Assembly: GCA_038900335.1 (NCBI GenBank)
Contig: JBBMRB010000001.1
Location: 124,001 to 188,000, forward strand
Direction of reading: 5' to 3'
DNA length: 64,000 nucleotides
DNA from: Rs1 sp038900335
GTDB lineage: Bacteria; Pseudomonadota; Gammaproteobacteria; Pseudomonadales; Balneatricaceae
A program made the translations under genes and the position numbers. The notes beneath the pieces are model-generated. The model had not been told where the DNA came from, did not search any database, and worked only from the letters and a program-made list of their open reading frames with translations. Below are positions 1 through 9,547 of this stretch, piece by piece. Within the stretch, counting starts at the first letter, position 1, and every line of letters begins with the position of its first letter.

Positions 1-949
1 TTTCCGAGCGATCCTTTTCAGAGTTAATGAGGTAGTCTTTATTTTTTTGATCTTGTTCAGTGTTATTACTTCTAGGCTGAGTGCCTTTTATTGGCTGCGT
101 TAAAACGTGGCCTTGCTTATCAACACTTAAAAAACGCTCTGGGGAGAGTGATAAAATTGCACCGTGTTCGGTATCTATAAAAGCTGAAAAGTGAGTAGGG
201 GCAACGCTGCGCAGTTTAAGATAAGCATTAAAAGGATCACCTTGAAAATTAGCGCTAAAGCGTTGGGCGAAATTAACCTGATAGCAATCACCGCTGAGAA
301 TGTAATCATTAATCTTGGTTAATGCTTGTGCGTACTGATTTTTGTCCAAATTGCTGGTAAATGAAGAGCTTAACTCAAAGTTATCGCAGCTAGTGGGCGC
401 AGCTGTTTGTATAATCTTAACGAGATCATCAATATCAGGGTTAGGTAGGCTGGTATTAAGCATTAAATAACAGTCTTGTTGCTGGTGGTCAATAATAATA
501 GCCCAGCCATACAGACCTAAATGCATTTGCGGCAGTAAAGTATCGTCTTCAGCGTGCTGTGGCATCTCCTCAATACAGCGCCCTAAATCATAGCTAAAGT
601 GCCCTAATAAACCGCCACAAAAAGGAATTTCTTTATCGGGGTATTCAGCAAATACATAATTTTTAGCATCAAGTTCTTGGTACATCATTAATAATAAAGA
701 TGCTGCATGAAACGGATCGCTAATATCATCGATATTAAACGCTAAATTCTCGCCCATGAGCTGCTCGTTATTAAAGCTTAAACGAGCGCTCGGTGCCGCA
801 CTGATAATGTCGTAGCGCCCGCGTTGACACTGCGTGAAGCCGCTATCAAGTAGTACAGCGTGGCCTAGTTCTCTAATACGTGAAAAATATTGAGTACAAG
901 GTATTTTATAATCTAGGGCAACATACTTTAACAACGTCTGATCTCTCAC
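1..949 (-). CDS. pabB: Aminodeoxychorismate synthase component I (PabB), 5' part
   Basis: My reading of the minus strand gives an open frame from about 949 to the window edge, so the C-terminal catalytic part is missing. PabB with PabA converts chorismate and glutamine to 4-amino-4-deoxychorismate for folate synthesis in the cytoplasm. Family signatures are visible: a GDCYQVNFAQRF segment, an SPERFL segment, and PIKGT with the active-site lysine typical of PabB rather than TrpE. The first possible start is GTG at 949. A TTG at 934 has a better purine-rich stretch upstream (GTGAGAG) and may be the true start. The TRAP genes upstream end in their own terminator, so pabB is probably transcribed separately. 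Confidence 0.9.
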   Translation of the reverse strand, partial: MRDQTLLKYVALDYKIPCTQYFSRIRELGHAVLLDSGFTQCQRGRYDIISAAPSARLSFNNEQLMGENLAFNIDDISDPFHAASLLLMMYQELDAKNYVFAEYPDKEIPFCGGLLGHFSYDLGRCIEEMPQHAEDDTLLPQMHLGLYGWAIIIDHQQQDCYLMLNTSLPNPDIDDLVKIIQTAAPTSCDNFELSSSFTSNLDKNQYAQALTKINDYILSGDCYQVNFAQRFSANFQGDPFNAYLKLRSVAPTHFSAFIDTEHGAILSLSPERFLSVDKQGHVLTQPIKGTQPRSNNTEQDQKNKDYLINSEKDRSE

Positions 950-1078
950 TTAATACAAAAAAAACATTTTACCGCTCTCTTAAGAACAAGGCGATACAAT
1001 GCGTAACCTTTTACTAAATATCGATTAATAACACGCACAGTAACAGCAAAATCTATTCATTGGCTAAATTGCGCGCAA

Positions 1079-1108
1079 AAAAAAGCCAATAATAATATTG
1101 GCTTTTTT
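1079..1108 (-). terminator. Rho-independent terminator of the dctPQM operon
   Basis: A 7 bp GC-containing stem (GCCAATA/TATTGGC, 1085-1102) is extended by six A:T pairs on each side, with a 4-base loop. It lies just after the dctM stop codon. It is symmetric and could work in both directions. Confidence 0.85.
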
Positions 1109-1127
1109 GTCATCATACTCGCTATTG

Positions 1128-2471
1128 TCAGTAGCCAAATAACCTGGGCAGAAACAGCGAGAGCTCAGGTACAAAGGCAATCACGAATACAGCAATGGCG
1201 GAAACTGCAGCGAAAGGCAGTGCTTTAGATGTCACTTCCTCTAGAGAGATATTTGATATCCCGGAGGCGACAAATAAATTTTCACCCAGCGGTGGGGTGG
1301 CAAAGCCTATTGATAGACAACAGATCATCACAATACCAAAGTGTACTGGATCAATACCTAGGTTGTAAGTTACTGGCAATAATACCGGCGTTAAAATCAT
1401 AATAGCCGCTAGTGTTTCCATAAACATACCAACGAATAGTAAGAAGCCAATGATCAAGAACCAAATGATATAAATGTTGCTGGTAATACTCAGCATAGAT
1501 TCAGCAACAATCGCCGGGATTTGATACTGCACTAATATTCGGCCAAAAACAGTCGCTGTAAAGAGAATCAACAAGACCCGCCCAGATAACCAAGTCGTGG
1601 TTTCAAGGGATCTGAAGATATCTTGCAGTTTTAATTCTTTATGGACAAACACACCGATGAACAAGGTATAAAAAATCGCAATAATAGCGGATTCAGTTGG
1701 GGTAAACCAACCAGAATAAATACCACCTAGTATCACAACAGGCGCCATAATCGACCATTTACCCTTTCTTGCCGCATCGGCAACAATACATAGGTTCCAA
1801 TCTTCACCGCTACCCTTATAGCCAAGCTTTTTACATCTAAAGTAGTTTAAAATAATTAAACTCAGTGAGATAACCAAGCCTGGTATCACACCTGCAATAA
1901 ACATTTTGGTGATCGACACACTTTGAAAGCTACCGTATTTCTCGATCGCTTCAAAAGGTACTGATAAACCAATCGCCGATATTCCATAAATTACCATAGG
2001 GATAGAAGGGGGGATGATAATACCTAAACCACCAGCGGATGCGGTGATAGCAGATGCATAGCCTTTATCGTAGCCTCTTTTAACCATCGCGGGGATCATT
2101 AACATACCAACCGCTGCGGTGGTGGCGGGGCCTGATCCTGAAATAGCTCCAAAGAACATACATGCCAATACAGTAGCGGCAGAAATACCACCGGTAAACG
2201 GGCCTGCAAAGCTCTCAGCCACGGCGACTAGCCGTTTCGATATGCCGGCGGCTTCCATCAAGGCCCCCGCGAGAATAAAGGCAGGTAGTGCCATTAACGG
2301 GAAATTACCAACGGATCTGAACGCCATTTGCACCATGACGATAGGGGTTTTATCTAAATAAAAGTAAGTCGCTAGAGCAGCAGCACCGAGAGAGACAGTG
2401 ACAGGTGCGCCGATGACCAGCAGGAACAAAAATGTTCCAAATAGTACAAGTACTATTGATGACTCATCCAT
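1128..2471 (-). CDS. dctM: TRAP transporter large permease, DctM family
   Basis: This is the 12-helix membrane channel of a tripartite ATP-independent periplasmic transporter, which uses an ion gradient to import organic acids. At 447 aa it has the usual length. It is hydrophobic throughout and carries the conserved segments GAISGSGPATTAAVG and GGLGIIIPPSIPMVIYG. It ends the operon dctP-dctQ-dctM, 16 bases after dctQ, and is followed by a terminator. The ATG lies behind AGGAGC. The substrate cannot be told from the permease; a C4-dicarboxylate or other carboxylate is the family default. Confidence 0.95.
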   Translation of the reverse strand: MDESSIVLVLFGTFLFLLVIGAPVTVSLGAAALATYFYLDKTPIVMVQMAFRSVGNFPLMALPAFILAGALMEAAGISKRLVAVAESFAGPFTGGISAATVLACMFFGAISGSGPATTAAVGMLMIPAMVKRGYDKGYASAITASAGGLGIIIPPSIPMVIYGISAIGLSVPFEAIEKYGSFQSVSITKMFIAGVIPGLVISLSLIILNYFRCKKLGYKGSGEDWNLCIVADAARKGKWSIMAPVVILGGIYSGWFTPTESAIIAIFYTLFIGVFVHKELKLQDIFRSLETTTWLSGRVLLILFTATVFGRILVQYQIPAIVAESMLSITSNIYIIWFLIIGFLLFVGMFMETLAAIMILTPVLLPVTYNLGIDPVHFGIVMICCLSIGFATPPLGENLFVASGISNISLEEVTSKALPFAAVSAIAVFVIAFVPELSLFLPRLFGY

Positions 2472-2487
2472 AAATTGCTCCTAAAGC

Positions 2488-3051
2488 TTAATCTGCTTTA
2501 TTCTTATTAGTATCATTTAAATCGAGCTCTAATTCTTTAATATCTTCAAGTTCTTGCGAGTCAGGGTCTCTGATATCAATTCCTAATACCAACTTGTAAT
2601 AGTTGACTTGGATAATACGAATGGTCATGAGAGAGAATGCTATAGGCAGTACCATGTAGAAATATTTCATGTGTATACCTAACGTTTGAGATTTGTTAAA
2701 AGGCAACATTTTATTGAAAATAAAATCTATACACAGATAAATAAAATAACAATTGAAAGCAATCCAAACAAGGTCAGCAATGAACTCAAGTACAGGCTTA
2801 AAAGAGGCCGGCATTAACTTGAATTGGAAGGTCACTCTGTTGTGCGCCGCAAGTTTTGCAGCATAGCTAGCACCAAAGAAAACAAACCAAACAAACATAT
2901 AAACAGATAGCTCTTCATTCCACGAAAATGAATAGCTAAAAAATTGTCTAGAAAGAATTTGAAGAAATAACAAACACACAAAGACCGCTAGTAATGTTCT
3001 ACAAATATAGCTTTCAATGTTGTCTAGTATATACAGGAGTTTCTTACCCAT
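2488..3051 (-). CDS. dctQ: TRAP transporter small permease, DctQ family
   Basis: This is the four-helix small membrane subunit that joins the DctM channel and helps dock the binding protein. I chose ATG 3051 (protein starting MGKKLLYILDN, 187 aa) because GGAG lies 8 bases upstream. The longer frame to 3099 begins with GTG and has no ribosome site. Hydrophobic segments and the SWNEELSVYMFVWFVFFGASY block are typical of DctQ. The C-terminus is acidic and lysine-rich (…DIKELELDLND…). It sits between dctP and dctM. Confidence 0.92.
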   Translation of the reverse strand: MGKKLLYILDNIESYICRTLLAVFVCLLFLQILSRQFFSYSFSWNEELSVYMFVWFVFFGASYAAKLAAHNRVTFQFKLMPASFKPVLEFIADLVWIAFNCYFIYLCIDFIFNKMLPFNKSQTLGIHMKYFYMVLPIAFSLMTIRIIQVNYYKLVLGIDIRDPDSQELEDIKELELDLNDTNKNKAD

Positions 3052-3314
3052 AAATTTTACTCCGTTATCTACAAAAAGAGCAAAGGCTGGGCCTATCACT
3101 TAACACTATTCAGCAATTACTTAAGTTGAAATAATAGTTGGTTGCTCTGAATAGCAAGGTTAGCGGGTAAACGGTAAACCTTTATTGATAAACTATGCTT
3201 TGCTGGTATATATGCGCTGATCTGCATATAAAAGGATAATATCTATATGAAAAGCGAGGTGCCCAAACACTACGAACTACATAATGTGCAGACACCTCAA
3301 TACTAATACTTTTC

Positions 3315-4319
3315 TTAGATTTCCTTGCGTCCTAGAGAGCGAAGTAGGGCATTAACTTTTTCTTTGCCGCCAACACTTTCATAGAATTTAGGCCATACAG
3401 CCGCCTGTGCTTTGCTAGCCCATTCAGCTTCATCTTCAATGACATTGATTTGCATATCGTACTTGCTGACTAGCTCTTCTTTGATCGTTGCTTCTTTCTC
3501 AACTAACCAGTTTAAACTGTAAACAGAGGCCTCTTTACCCGCTGCAATCATGGCATCTTGCGTCGCTTTATCTTGCGATTGGAACAATTGCTCAGAAACA
3601 ACTAAAGGCTCAAGTAGGAAAAGATAGTGAAGGTCTGAAATGTACTTTTGTACTTCACCAAACTTCATTGCATAAATAGTGGTGTAAGGTGTGTCTTGGC
3701 CATCTACAACACCTTGTTGTAATGCTGTAAAGGTTTCAGACCAAGCCATTGGCGTTGGGTTGTTGCCCCATGATTTGTAAGTATCGATCATGATTTCGTT
3801 TTTAGGAACACGAACCACGATACCATCTAAATCAGCCAGTTTAGTAATTGGGCGTTTTGAGTTACTTAGAACTCGAAAGCCTGAGTATGTCCAAGCTAGT
3901 ACACGTACACCTGAATCACGAATAGTGTTTTGTACTAATTCAGCGCCGATTTCACCCGTTACCACTTTGTCAGCTTGTTCTAAGTTTTCAAAGATATAAG
4001 GAAGGGACAAAATACCCATAGTTGGAGAGAATGGTGCTAGGTTGTTTGAAGCTAAGATAGAAAAATCAAGTGCTCCTAGAGCTGCATCGTTGACGGTATC
4101 TTGTTCTGATCCTAACTGGCCATTAAGGAAAAGTTTGGTACTGTGTTTGCCACCTGATTTCTCATTTAATAGCTCACCAAATTTCAGCCCTAAAGCTTCT
4201 TGAGCACTACCGCCGCCGTCGCCGACTGCTACGTTCCAATTGTCAGCATACGCAGAAGCTGAAAAAACTAGGCCTGCACTTAGAGATAGTACTTTTGTGA
4301 TTTTATTGTTAGTTATCAT
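3315..4319 (-). CDS. dctP: TRAP transporter periplasmic substrate-binding protein, DctP family
   Basis: This is the periplasmic receptor of the TRAP system. At 334 aa, residues 1-25 are a signal peptide with cleavage likely after ASAYA. The DctP fold signatures are present: an arginine in the VVRVPKNE segment, expected to bind a substrate carboxylate, and ALQQGVVDGQDTP. The start ATG has GGAG 6 bases upstream. It is the first gene of the operon; a 263-base gap separates it from dctQ, so mRNA levels may differ as is usual for binding proteins. Specificity (dicarboxylate, sugar acid, other) is not decidable from these motifs. Confidence 0.94.
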   Translation of the reverse strand: MITNNKITKVLSLSAGLVFSASAYADNWNVAVGDGGGSAQEALGLKFGELLNEKSGGKHSTKLFLNGQLGSEQDTVNDAALGALDFSILASNNLAPFSPTMGILSLPYIFENLEQADKVVTGEIGAELVQNTIRDSGVRVLAWTYSGFRVLSNSKRPITKLADLDGIVVRVPKNEIMIDTYKSWGNNPTPMAWSETFTALQQGVVDGQDTPYTTIYAMKFGEVQKYISDLHYLFLLEPLVVSEQLFQSQDKATQDAMIAAGKEASVYSLNWLVEKEATIKEELVSKYDMQINVIEDEAEWASKAQAAVWPKFYESVGGKEKVNALLRSLGRKEI

Positions 4320-4760
4320 TATTCACTCCAGATATTTATATGTCCCGCTATAGAATATAACTAGTTAAATCTAAGGGGTTTATTTTACATTCGTTCGGAT
4401 GATATTTTGCCAATATTACTTAATACAAAATAACATAAAGATAAAAAGCACTCATCTAATATTCGAATAAAATGTAAGTCTTATAGTTAACTTTAGTGGC
4501 CTTTTTTCTTAGAACCAGTAAACAATCATTTTTAGAGCCAATTTAAGAAAAAAACAATAAAATATAATAAGATATAACTATCAGTAAGTTAATGCGATTT
4601 GTTAGTGCATACTTTGCACGGTGTGAGCCAATAGTGGGCATCAGCTAGTGAGCACGAGCTTGTAGCGTGTGGGTTATAGCGTGTGAGTTATAAGCAATGC
4701 AAAAGTGTATATGACACAAGGCGAGACAGGCGTTGCTATGGTATCAGCATCATTAATAAA
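4320..4760. other. Intergenic region upstream of dctP
   Basis: About 440 bases without a gene, strongly A+T-rich at 4380-4580. It must carry the dctP promoter on the minus strand, but I see no clear operator. A GTG-rich stretch at 4620-4700 repeats the words gtgag and gtgtg without a regular period. Confidence 0.4.
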
Positions 4761-4792
4761 AACTAACCCAATACTTAAATATTGAGTTAGTT
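4761..4792 (-). terminator. Terminator of the DUF3461 gene
   Basis: Inverted repeat with a 12 bp stem containing one mismatch (AACTAAC…CAATA with TATTG…GTTAGTT) and a 6-base loop. On the minus strand it is followed by TTTTATTAATG. It lies 10 bases after the stop codon of the gene ending at 4803. Confidence 0.7.
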
Positions 4793-4802
4793 GCACATAG
4801 TA

Positions 4803-5195
4803 TTACATGTTTTTAATAAGCTCGCTCATATCTTTAAGCTTTTCATTAACAACTTTTTCTAAGTGATCTAAGTGCTCTTTAATTTGTGCTTTAGGGTCTT
4901 GAGAGCTCTCTAGAATTTGAATAGCTTGCAGCTGCTCTAACTCTTCAATCGCTAATGCTAATTGTGGGCTGACTCTGGCGATACGCTCAAACACTTTTGA
5001 GTTTCTCGTTTCTAGCGGTACGCTTCTGCGGCCGCGTAAAAAAGAGAACTTTTTACTGCGAGGTAAAAAAGAGCCTTTAGGGCGCTTATAATATATTTTA
5101 AGAACATCTGTTTCGCTTTCATGACGCAGCGTATATTTCAATACATCTTGAATGCTATTAACACCCATGGCGGTAAGCGTAGGATAAGGGTTCAT
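4803..5195 (-). CDS. DUF3461 family protein
   Basis: A 130 aa cytoplasmic protein of unknown role that matches the DUF3461 family found in pseudomonads and related marine gammaproteobacteria. The N-terminal pattern YPTLTAMGVNSIQDVLKYTLR and the KIYYKRPKGSFLPRSKKF block are characteristic. The C-terminal third is predicted to be a coiled coil (repeated leucines in ELEQLQAIQIL and LDHLEKVVNEKLKDM). It is a single-gene unit with its own terminator. Confidence 0.85.
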   Translation of the reverse strand: MNPYPTLTAMGVNSIQDVLKYTLRHESETDVLKIYYKRPKGSFLPRSKKFSFLRGRRSVPLETRNSKVFERIARVSPQLALAIEELEQLQAIQILESSQDPKAQIKEHLDHLEKVVNEKLKDMSELIKNM

Positions 5196-5414
5196 ATAAT
5201 TATCTCGTTTTTACGGGTGTGAAAATAGAAAGCGATTATAAATCAAATACATAATACTAAAACCATACAGAGCTTTAATATATTGAATAAATATTGCGAG
5301 TTACATTAATACAGCCAATAAATATTAAAGCAAGCAATAAAGCGAGGTAGAACCAGCTAATATAAATTAATTGGACCAGCGTCCTACTGTTATAGTAATG
5401 CGCTAGGTAGCCTG

Positions 5415-5612
5415 ATGGAGCAAGGCGAAAAAATAAAAATATTAGCACAACTCAATCAAGCTTTGAAAGAAAACATCTGTTTTGTGCCAGGCGATATGTT
5501 TTTCGCAACCCAAGCATATCGCAGTGCCCTGCGACTAAGTGCAGGTTTCGTTTGCAATGACAAAGCACAAGCCGCCCTAGAAAGGTTGGGTACATTGGCT
5601 ACAGAATATTGA
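5415..5612 (+). pseudogene. Remnant of the C-terminal end of a MocR-type (GntR/aminotransferase) regulator
   Basis: A 65 aa frame whose sequence resembles only the last stretch of fold-type I aminotransferase domains as found in MocR/PdxR regulators: FVPGDMFFATQAYRSALRLSAGF, where those proteins have a PGxxF…YRxxLRL motif, followed by an alanine-rich last helix ending ALERLGTLA. The DNA-binding domain and the PLP lysine region are absent and not found upstream. I infer a decayed gene end rather than a functional small protein. It lies at the left edge of a repeat-rich stretch. Confidence 0.45.
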
Positions 5613-5773
5613 CCCTTATCTATCATTATAAATAAAAACGATGGTAGCTATTCTCTCTATAAAATGTACATAGTTAAATTTTTTATCTGTAATTTTTTGA
5701 CACTCTAATAAGTCTAGCAGGCTAGTAGCATAGCTATTATAGCAATGGCCTATATAGCAATAGACTAAACAAT

Positions 5774-6011
5774 CCCATTAGATTAGCACCGCAGCGATTT
5801 ACTAAACTGGCGAAGCGCAGCGACAGGATGTACAGGATGTCGTGTAGAGTGAAGGGGGCCCCTTGTGTCAGCATAGATGTCCCTGCTGAACGTCCGTCAA
5901 TTTAGTGATGAGTGAGGAGTCTTTCGCTAATATAGGTGGCTTTTTCTTTGGTTCTGTCTCTTTTAGCCATGCAAAAGAAATGAAATCGGCCAATTCAAAG
6001 CCGAAACCGCC
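5774..6011 (+). repeat. Structured dispersed repeat, left subfamily, copy L1
   Basis: About 235 bases of the element described in the findings. It contains a CGACA…TGTCG hairpin region (here with an extra tacaggatgt), the CCGTCAATTTAGTGATGAG segment, and CTTTTAGCCATGCAAAAG, in which CTTTT/AAAAG forms a stem. Copies L3 and L4 are at 12490 and 13292. Confidence 0.75.
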
Positions 6012-6113
6012 TTTAATATTTTGATTTTGATATTAGTTAATTTTTATCTATATTTTTTCGACACTGCTAATAAGGCTAGTAGCATAGCTATTATAGCAAT
6101 GGACTAAACAATT

Positions 6114-6260
6114 CCATTAGATTAGCGCCGCAGCGATTCGCTAAATTGGCGAAGCGCAGCGACAGGATGTACAGGATGTCGTGTAGAAAGTTGGCACACA
6201 AACGTGTCAGGCCTATTTTGATCCTATGGGGTACTAAAACTCAGTTATCGGCCAAAAACG
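6114..6260 (+). repeat. Partial copy L2 of the left-subfamily repeat
   Basis: The first ~75 bases (tcccattagattagcgccgc onward, through the CGACAGGATG hairpin) repeat L1. The copy then jumps to gtgtcaggcctattttgatc…actaaaactca, which matches the end of the TPR-remnant block at 12900-12940. So this copy is internally deleted relative to L3 and L4. Confidence 0.6.
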
Positions 6261-6526
6261 GCCACTTTGGGTGTGAAAATTACAACCCTGTCTTCTGTGT
6301 TTTATACAGTGAATCAAGTAATCCCATATCATTAGATAGTTTTTGTACAATCGTGGCGAACAATGTCATAAGGTGATATTCTTAATTTTACTTAAATTCA
6401 GTTAGTTAAACTACTCTCGCTGATAATTCTCTGCATACAGCTTACAGACACTGCCGTAATCAGGCGTCTTGGTGAAGGGCTCAGCTTAACGCTATAGATT
6501 ACTAATTTTCGATGTAGATCTTTTAA

Positions 6527-9310
6527 ATGAATAGGAGTTTAGTGATATATAGGAGTTTCAATTTGAAAATAGTAAATATTTCGCTTCTTTGTCTCATCCT
6601 ATTACCAATTAATAGTTTCGCCTTAGATAAAGTTAAACTGCAATTAAAATATTTACATCAATTTCAATTTGCCGGTTATTACGCTGCTTTAGAGCAAGGG
6701 TTTTATCGGCAGGCAGGCTTGGATGTGGAAATAATTGAAGGCCTAAAAGGTGACGAGCCATTAATTGATGTTATCTCTGGAAAAGCGCAATTTGGTGTGG
6801 GTAGTAGCAGCTTAATTCTAGAACACAGTAAAGGAGAGCCTGTCGTTGTATTAGGTGTTGTTTTTCAACACTCACCTTATACTTTGTTAATGCCCAAATT
6901 CAGTGATAATCAAAGTATCCATGATATAGTGGGTAAAAAAGTCATGATAGCCGATCAGGCTGATGAACTAATTGCATATTTAAATAAGGAGTCTATTGCT
7001 TTAGATTCTCTTACTTTATTACCCCATAGTTTTGATGCGAGTGATTTAATAAGCGGGAAAGTTGAAGGGTTTTCTGCCTATACTACTAATGAAACAGGCC
7101 TGTTAGACAGGAAAAAATTTCGTTATCAGTCCTTTAGCCCACGTTCGGCTGGTATTGATTTTTATGGTGATAACCTCTTCACAAGCGAGCAGCTAGTTGA
7201 TAATAATCCTGAACTAGTCGATTCATTCCTAAAGGCGAGTATGCGTGGTTGGGTTCATGCATTTGATCACCCGAATAAAACCATAGATCTTATTCTAGAA
7301 AAGTATTCTAAGAGAAATACAAAACAACATTTATTCTATGAATATCAACAAATGGTCCCCTTAGTTCAGCCAAAATTGGTAGATATGGGCTATATGAATC
7401 CTGGGCGCTGGCAACACATCGCTAATACTTACGCGGATTTGAATATGCTAGCTGAAGGCTATCAATTTGATGGCTTTATCTATAATAGTCATCCGCAGAT
7501 GAATATGACTAAGTGGTATGTGTCTTTTGCATGTTTGCTTTTTGCAATGTTGACTATCAGTACACTGCATTATCGTAACAGAGCTAAAGAGCGCCTAATT
7601 GCTAAGCAACAAATAGAATTCAAAAATACGATGTTATCAACCCAACAAGAAGCCGCTGTCGAGGGAATGTTGGTAATCAATGACGATGAGCGCATTATTT
7701 CTGCTAATCAACGCTTTATGGATTTGTGGTCAATTGATAAAGCAGTGATTGATAGAGGTGATGACAGTGAATTGTTAGCAATAGTTGTTAAATACCTGTC
7801 TCACCCAGAAGCTTTTTTAACGCGTATTAAAGAAATACGTAACCAGCGTGAGTTAATTTGCACGGAAGAAATTTCACTAAAAGACGGCCGCACGATGGAA
7901 AGATACACGGCGCCGATGATTTCTAAAGAAGGCCAGTATTTTGGAAGGTTATGGAGCTTTAGAGATATTACAGCAAGAAAAAAGGCTACCTTAACCATTT
8001 GGAATCAGGCCAACTTGGATTTTTTAACAGGGCTACCCAATCGTTATTTTTTTATTAACAAACTTGAAAGTGCGATTGGAGAAGCAGAGCGAAAACAATG
8101 TAAATTAGCCTTATTATTTCTAGATTTAGATCGATTCAAGGAAGTCAATGACACTTTAGGTCATCATGTAGGTGATAAGTTAATTCAACAAACTGCAAAA
8201 AGACTACTAACTTGTGCTGCTGAAAATGACACAGTTTCGCGTTTAGGCGGGGATGAATTCACTATCATACTCAGTGGTTTATCTAATTTAGATAGGGTAG
8301 AAAAAATAGCTAACGATGTGCTGCATCAACTATCGTTACCCTTCAAAATAGATAACGAGCAAGTTTACATTTCTACTAGTATTGGAATCACTATTTATCC
8401 AGCTGATGGAGTAGATACAAATACTTTAATAAAAAATGCAGATCAGGCAATGTATACAGCTAAAGATAAGGGGCGCGATAAATTTCAATATTTTACATTC
8501 CAGATGCAAGAACAAGCTAAGACTAGGCTTAATTTAATACACGATATTAGACTTGCTTTAAATGACAATCAATTCATATTGCACTACCAGCCTATTATTT
8601 GTTTTACCACTAGAGAGATCGTAAAGGCGGAGGCCTTGATTCGTTGGAATCACCCCGAGCGTGGTTTAATAGGTCCGGATTATTTTATTCCTATCGCAGA
8701 AGAAACAGGCATGATTAATCAAATAGGAAACTGGGTGTTTGAAACAGCGATACAAAAGCTCCAGTACTGGAGAGATCATTATAACCAAACATTACAAATC
8801 AGTATAAATATATCGCCAGCACAATTTGATATAGGTGGAGGAATTGACTCTTGGATCCAAAAGCTAGCAGCGCTTAAATTACCGGGTGATGCATTGATAT
8901 TGGAAATTACTGAAGGTTTGTTAATGGAGCCTAGACAGCAGGTTTCAGATAGATTACTCGAGTTTAGTAATGCTGGTATTAATGTCGCTTTAGATGATTT
9001 TGGTACAGGTTACTCATCCTTAGCTTATTTAAATAGATTTGATATTGATTACTTAAAAATTGATAAGGCATTCGTCTGCAATTTGAAACCGAAATCTAAT
9101 GATTTAGCACTATGTGAAGCAATTATTGTTATGGCTCATAAGCTAGAGATTAAAGTTATTGCTGAAGGAATCGAAACGCCACAGCAGTTATCATTACTGA
9201 CGCAGATAGGTTGTGAATTTGGACAAGGGTATTATATATCTAAACCGATTGCAGAGGAGGAGTTTGAGAATCTGCTCATAAATTACTCATCGATAAATAC
9301 TTCTACGTAA
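6527..9310 (+). CDS. Periplasmic NMT1-like sensor diguanylate cyclase/phosphodiesterase
   Basis: A 927 aa inner-membrane c-di-GMP enzyme. Residues 1-32 are a signal sequence. About 35-300 form an NMT1/THI5-like solute-binding domain (LQLKYLHQFQFAGYYAA). A membrane helix lies at ~327-346 (WYVSFACLLFAML). A PAS domain covers ~365-480, and GGDEF and EAL domains follow. GGDEF is intact at 574-578 and EAL at 702-704, and the metal-site motif DDFGTG near 823 and AEGIET are present, so both activities are possible. The periplasmic domain probably senses a small ligand. The first ATG has a weak ribosome site (aaatgaatagg), so another ATG could be used. It is a lone gene with no partner binding protein nearby. 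Confidence 0.92.
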   Translation: MNRSLVIYRSFNLKIVNISLLCLILLPINSFALDKVKLQLKYLHQFQFAGYYAALEQGFYRQAGLDVEIIEGLKGDEPLIDVISGKAQFGVGSSSLILEHSKGEPVVVLGVVFQHSPYTLLMPKFSDNQSIHDIVGKKVMIADQADELIAYLNKESIALDSLTLLPHSFDASDLISGKVEGFSAYTTNETGLLDRKKFRYQSFSPRSAGIDFYGDNLFTSEQLVDNNPELVDSFLKASMRGWVHAFDHPNKTIDLILEKYSKRNTKQHLFYEYQQMVPLVQPKLVDMGYMNPGRWQHIANTYADLNMLAEGYQFDGFIYNSHPQMNMTKWYVSFACLLFAMLTISTLHYRNRAKERLIAKQQIEFKNTMLSTQQEAAVEGMLVINDDERIISANQRFMDLWSIDKAVIDRGDDSELLAIVVKYLSHPEAFLTRIKEIRNQRELICTEEISLKDGRTMERYTAPMISKEGQYFGRLWSFRDITARKKATLTIWNQANLDFLTGLPNRYFFINKLESAIGEAERKQCKLALLFLDLDRFKEVNDTLGHHVGDKLIQQTAKRLLTCAAENDTVSRLGGDEFTIILSGLSNLDRVEKIANDVLHQLSLPFKIDNEQVYISTSIGITIYPADGVDTNTLIKNADQAMYTAKDKGRDKFQYFTFQMQEQAKTRLNLIHDIRLALNDNQFILHYQPIICFTTREIVKAEALIRWNHPERGLIGPDYFIPIAEETGMINQIGNWVFETAIQKLQYWRDHYNQTLQISINISPAQFDIGGGIDSWIQKLAALKLPGDALILEITEGLLMEPRQQVSDRLLEFSNAGINVALDDFGTGYSSLAYLNRFDIDYLKIDKAFVCNLKPKSNDLALCEAIIVMAHKLEIKVIAEGIETPQQLSLLTQIGCEFGQGYYISKPIAEEEFENLLINYSSINTST

Positions 9311-9547
9311 CCTAAAGAGTTTTAATAACACTAATTTTCGATTATAACGCAATTAATTTCTGATGAAGGGGGCATCCCTTTAAACCTCCACTTTGTGTCA
9401 GCCCTGTCTATTTTGAGCATTGTCACCGATGGCTGAAATCGGTCAACAGCGGTGACTACTCACAATAAACATCTTTACTTGTTGTATTAATGGCTAGGGC
9501 TAAATAACGGAAAAGGATGTCCGTTATCTTCGTGCCTACAAATACAT
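9311..9547. other. Intergenic region with repeat fragment
   Basis: Contains gatgaagggggcatcccttt and ctttgtgtcagccctgtcta (9361-9411). The second also occurs in diverged form at 15471-15492 and 17108-17125, and ttgtgtcag also occurs within repeat copies L1 and L4. I read it as a fragment of the repeat family. No gene is seen. Confidence 0.4.

Noticed and set aside
3315..4319. Assigning the TRAP system to sialic acid, ectoine or C4-dicarboxylates
   Set aside because: No catabolic gene for any of these adjoins it and the binding residues alone do not decide.
6146..6376. 76-codon frame on the plus strand
   Set aside because: It begins inside the dispersed repeat L2, has no ribosome site, and its sequence is not protein-like.
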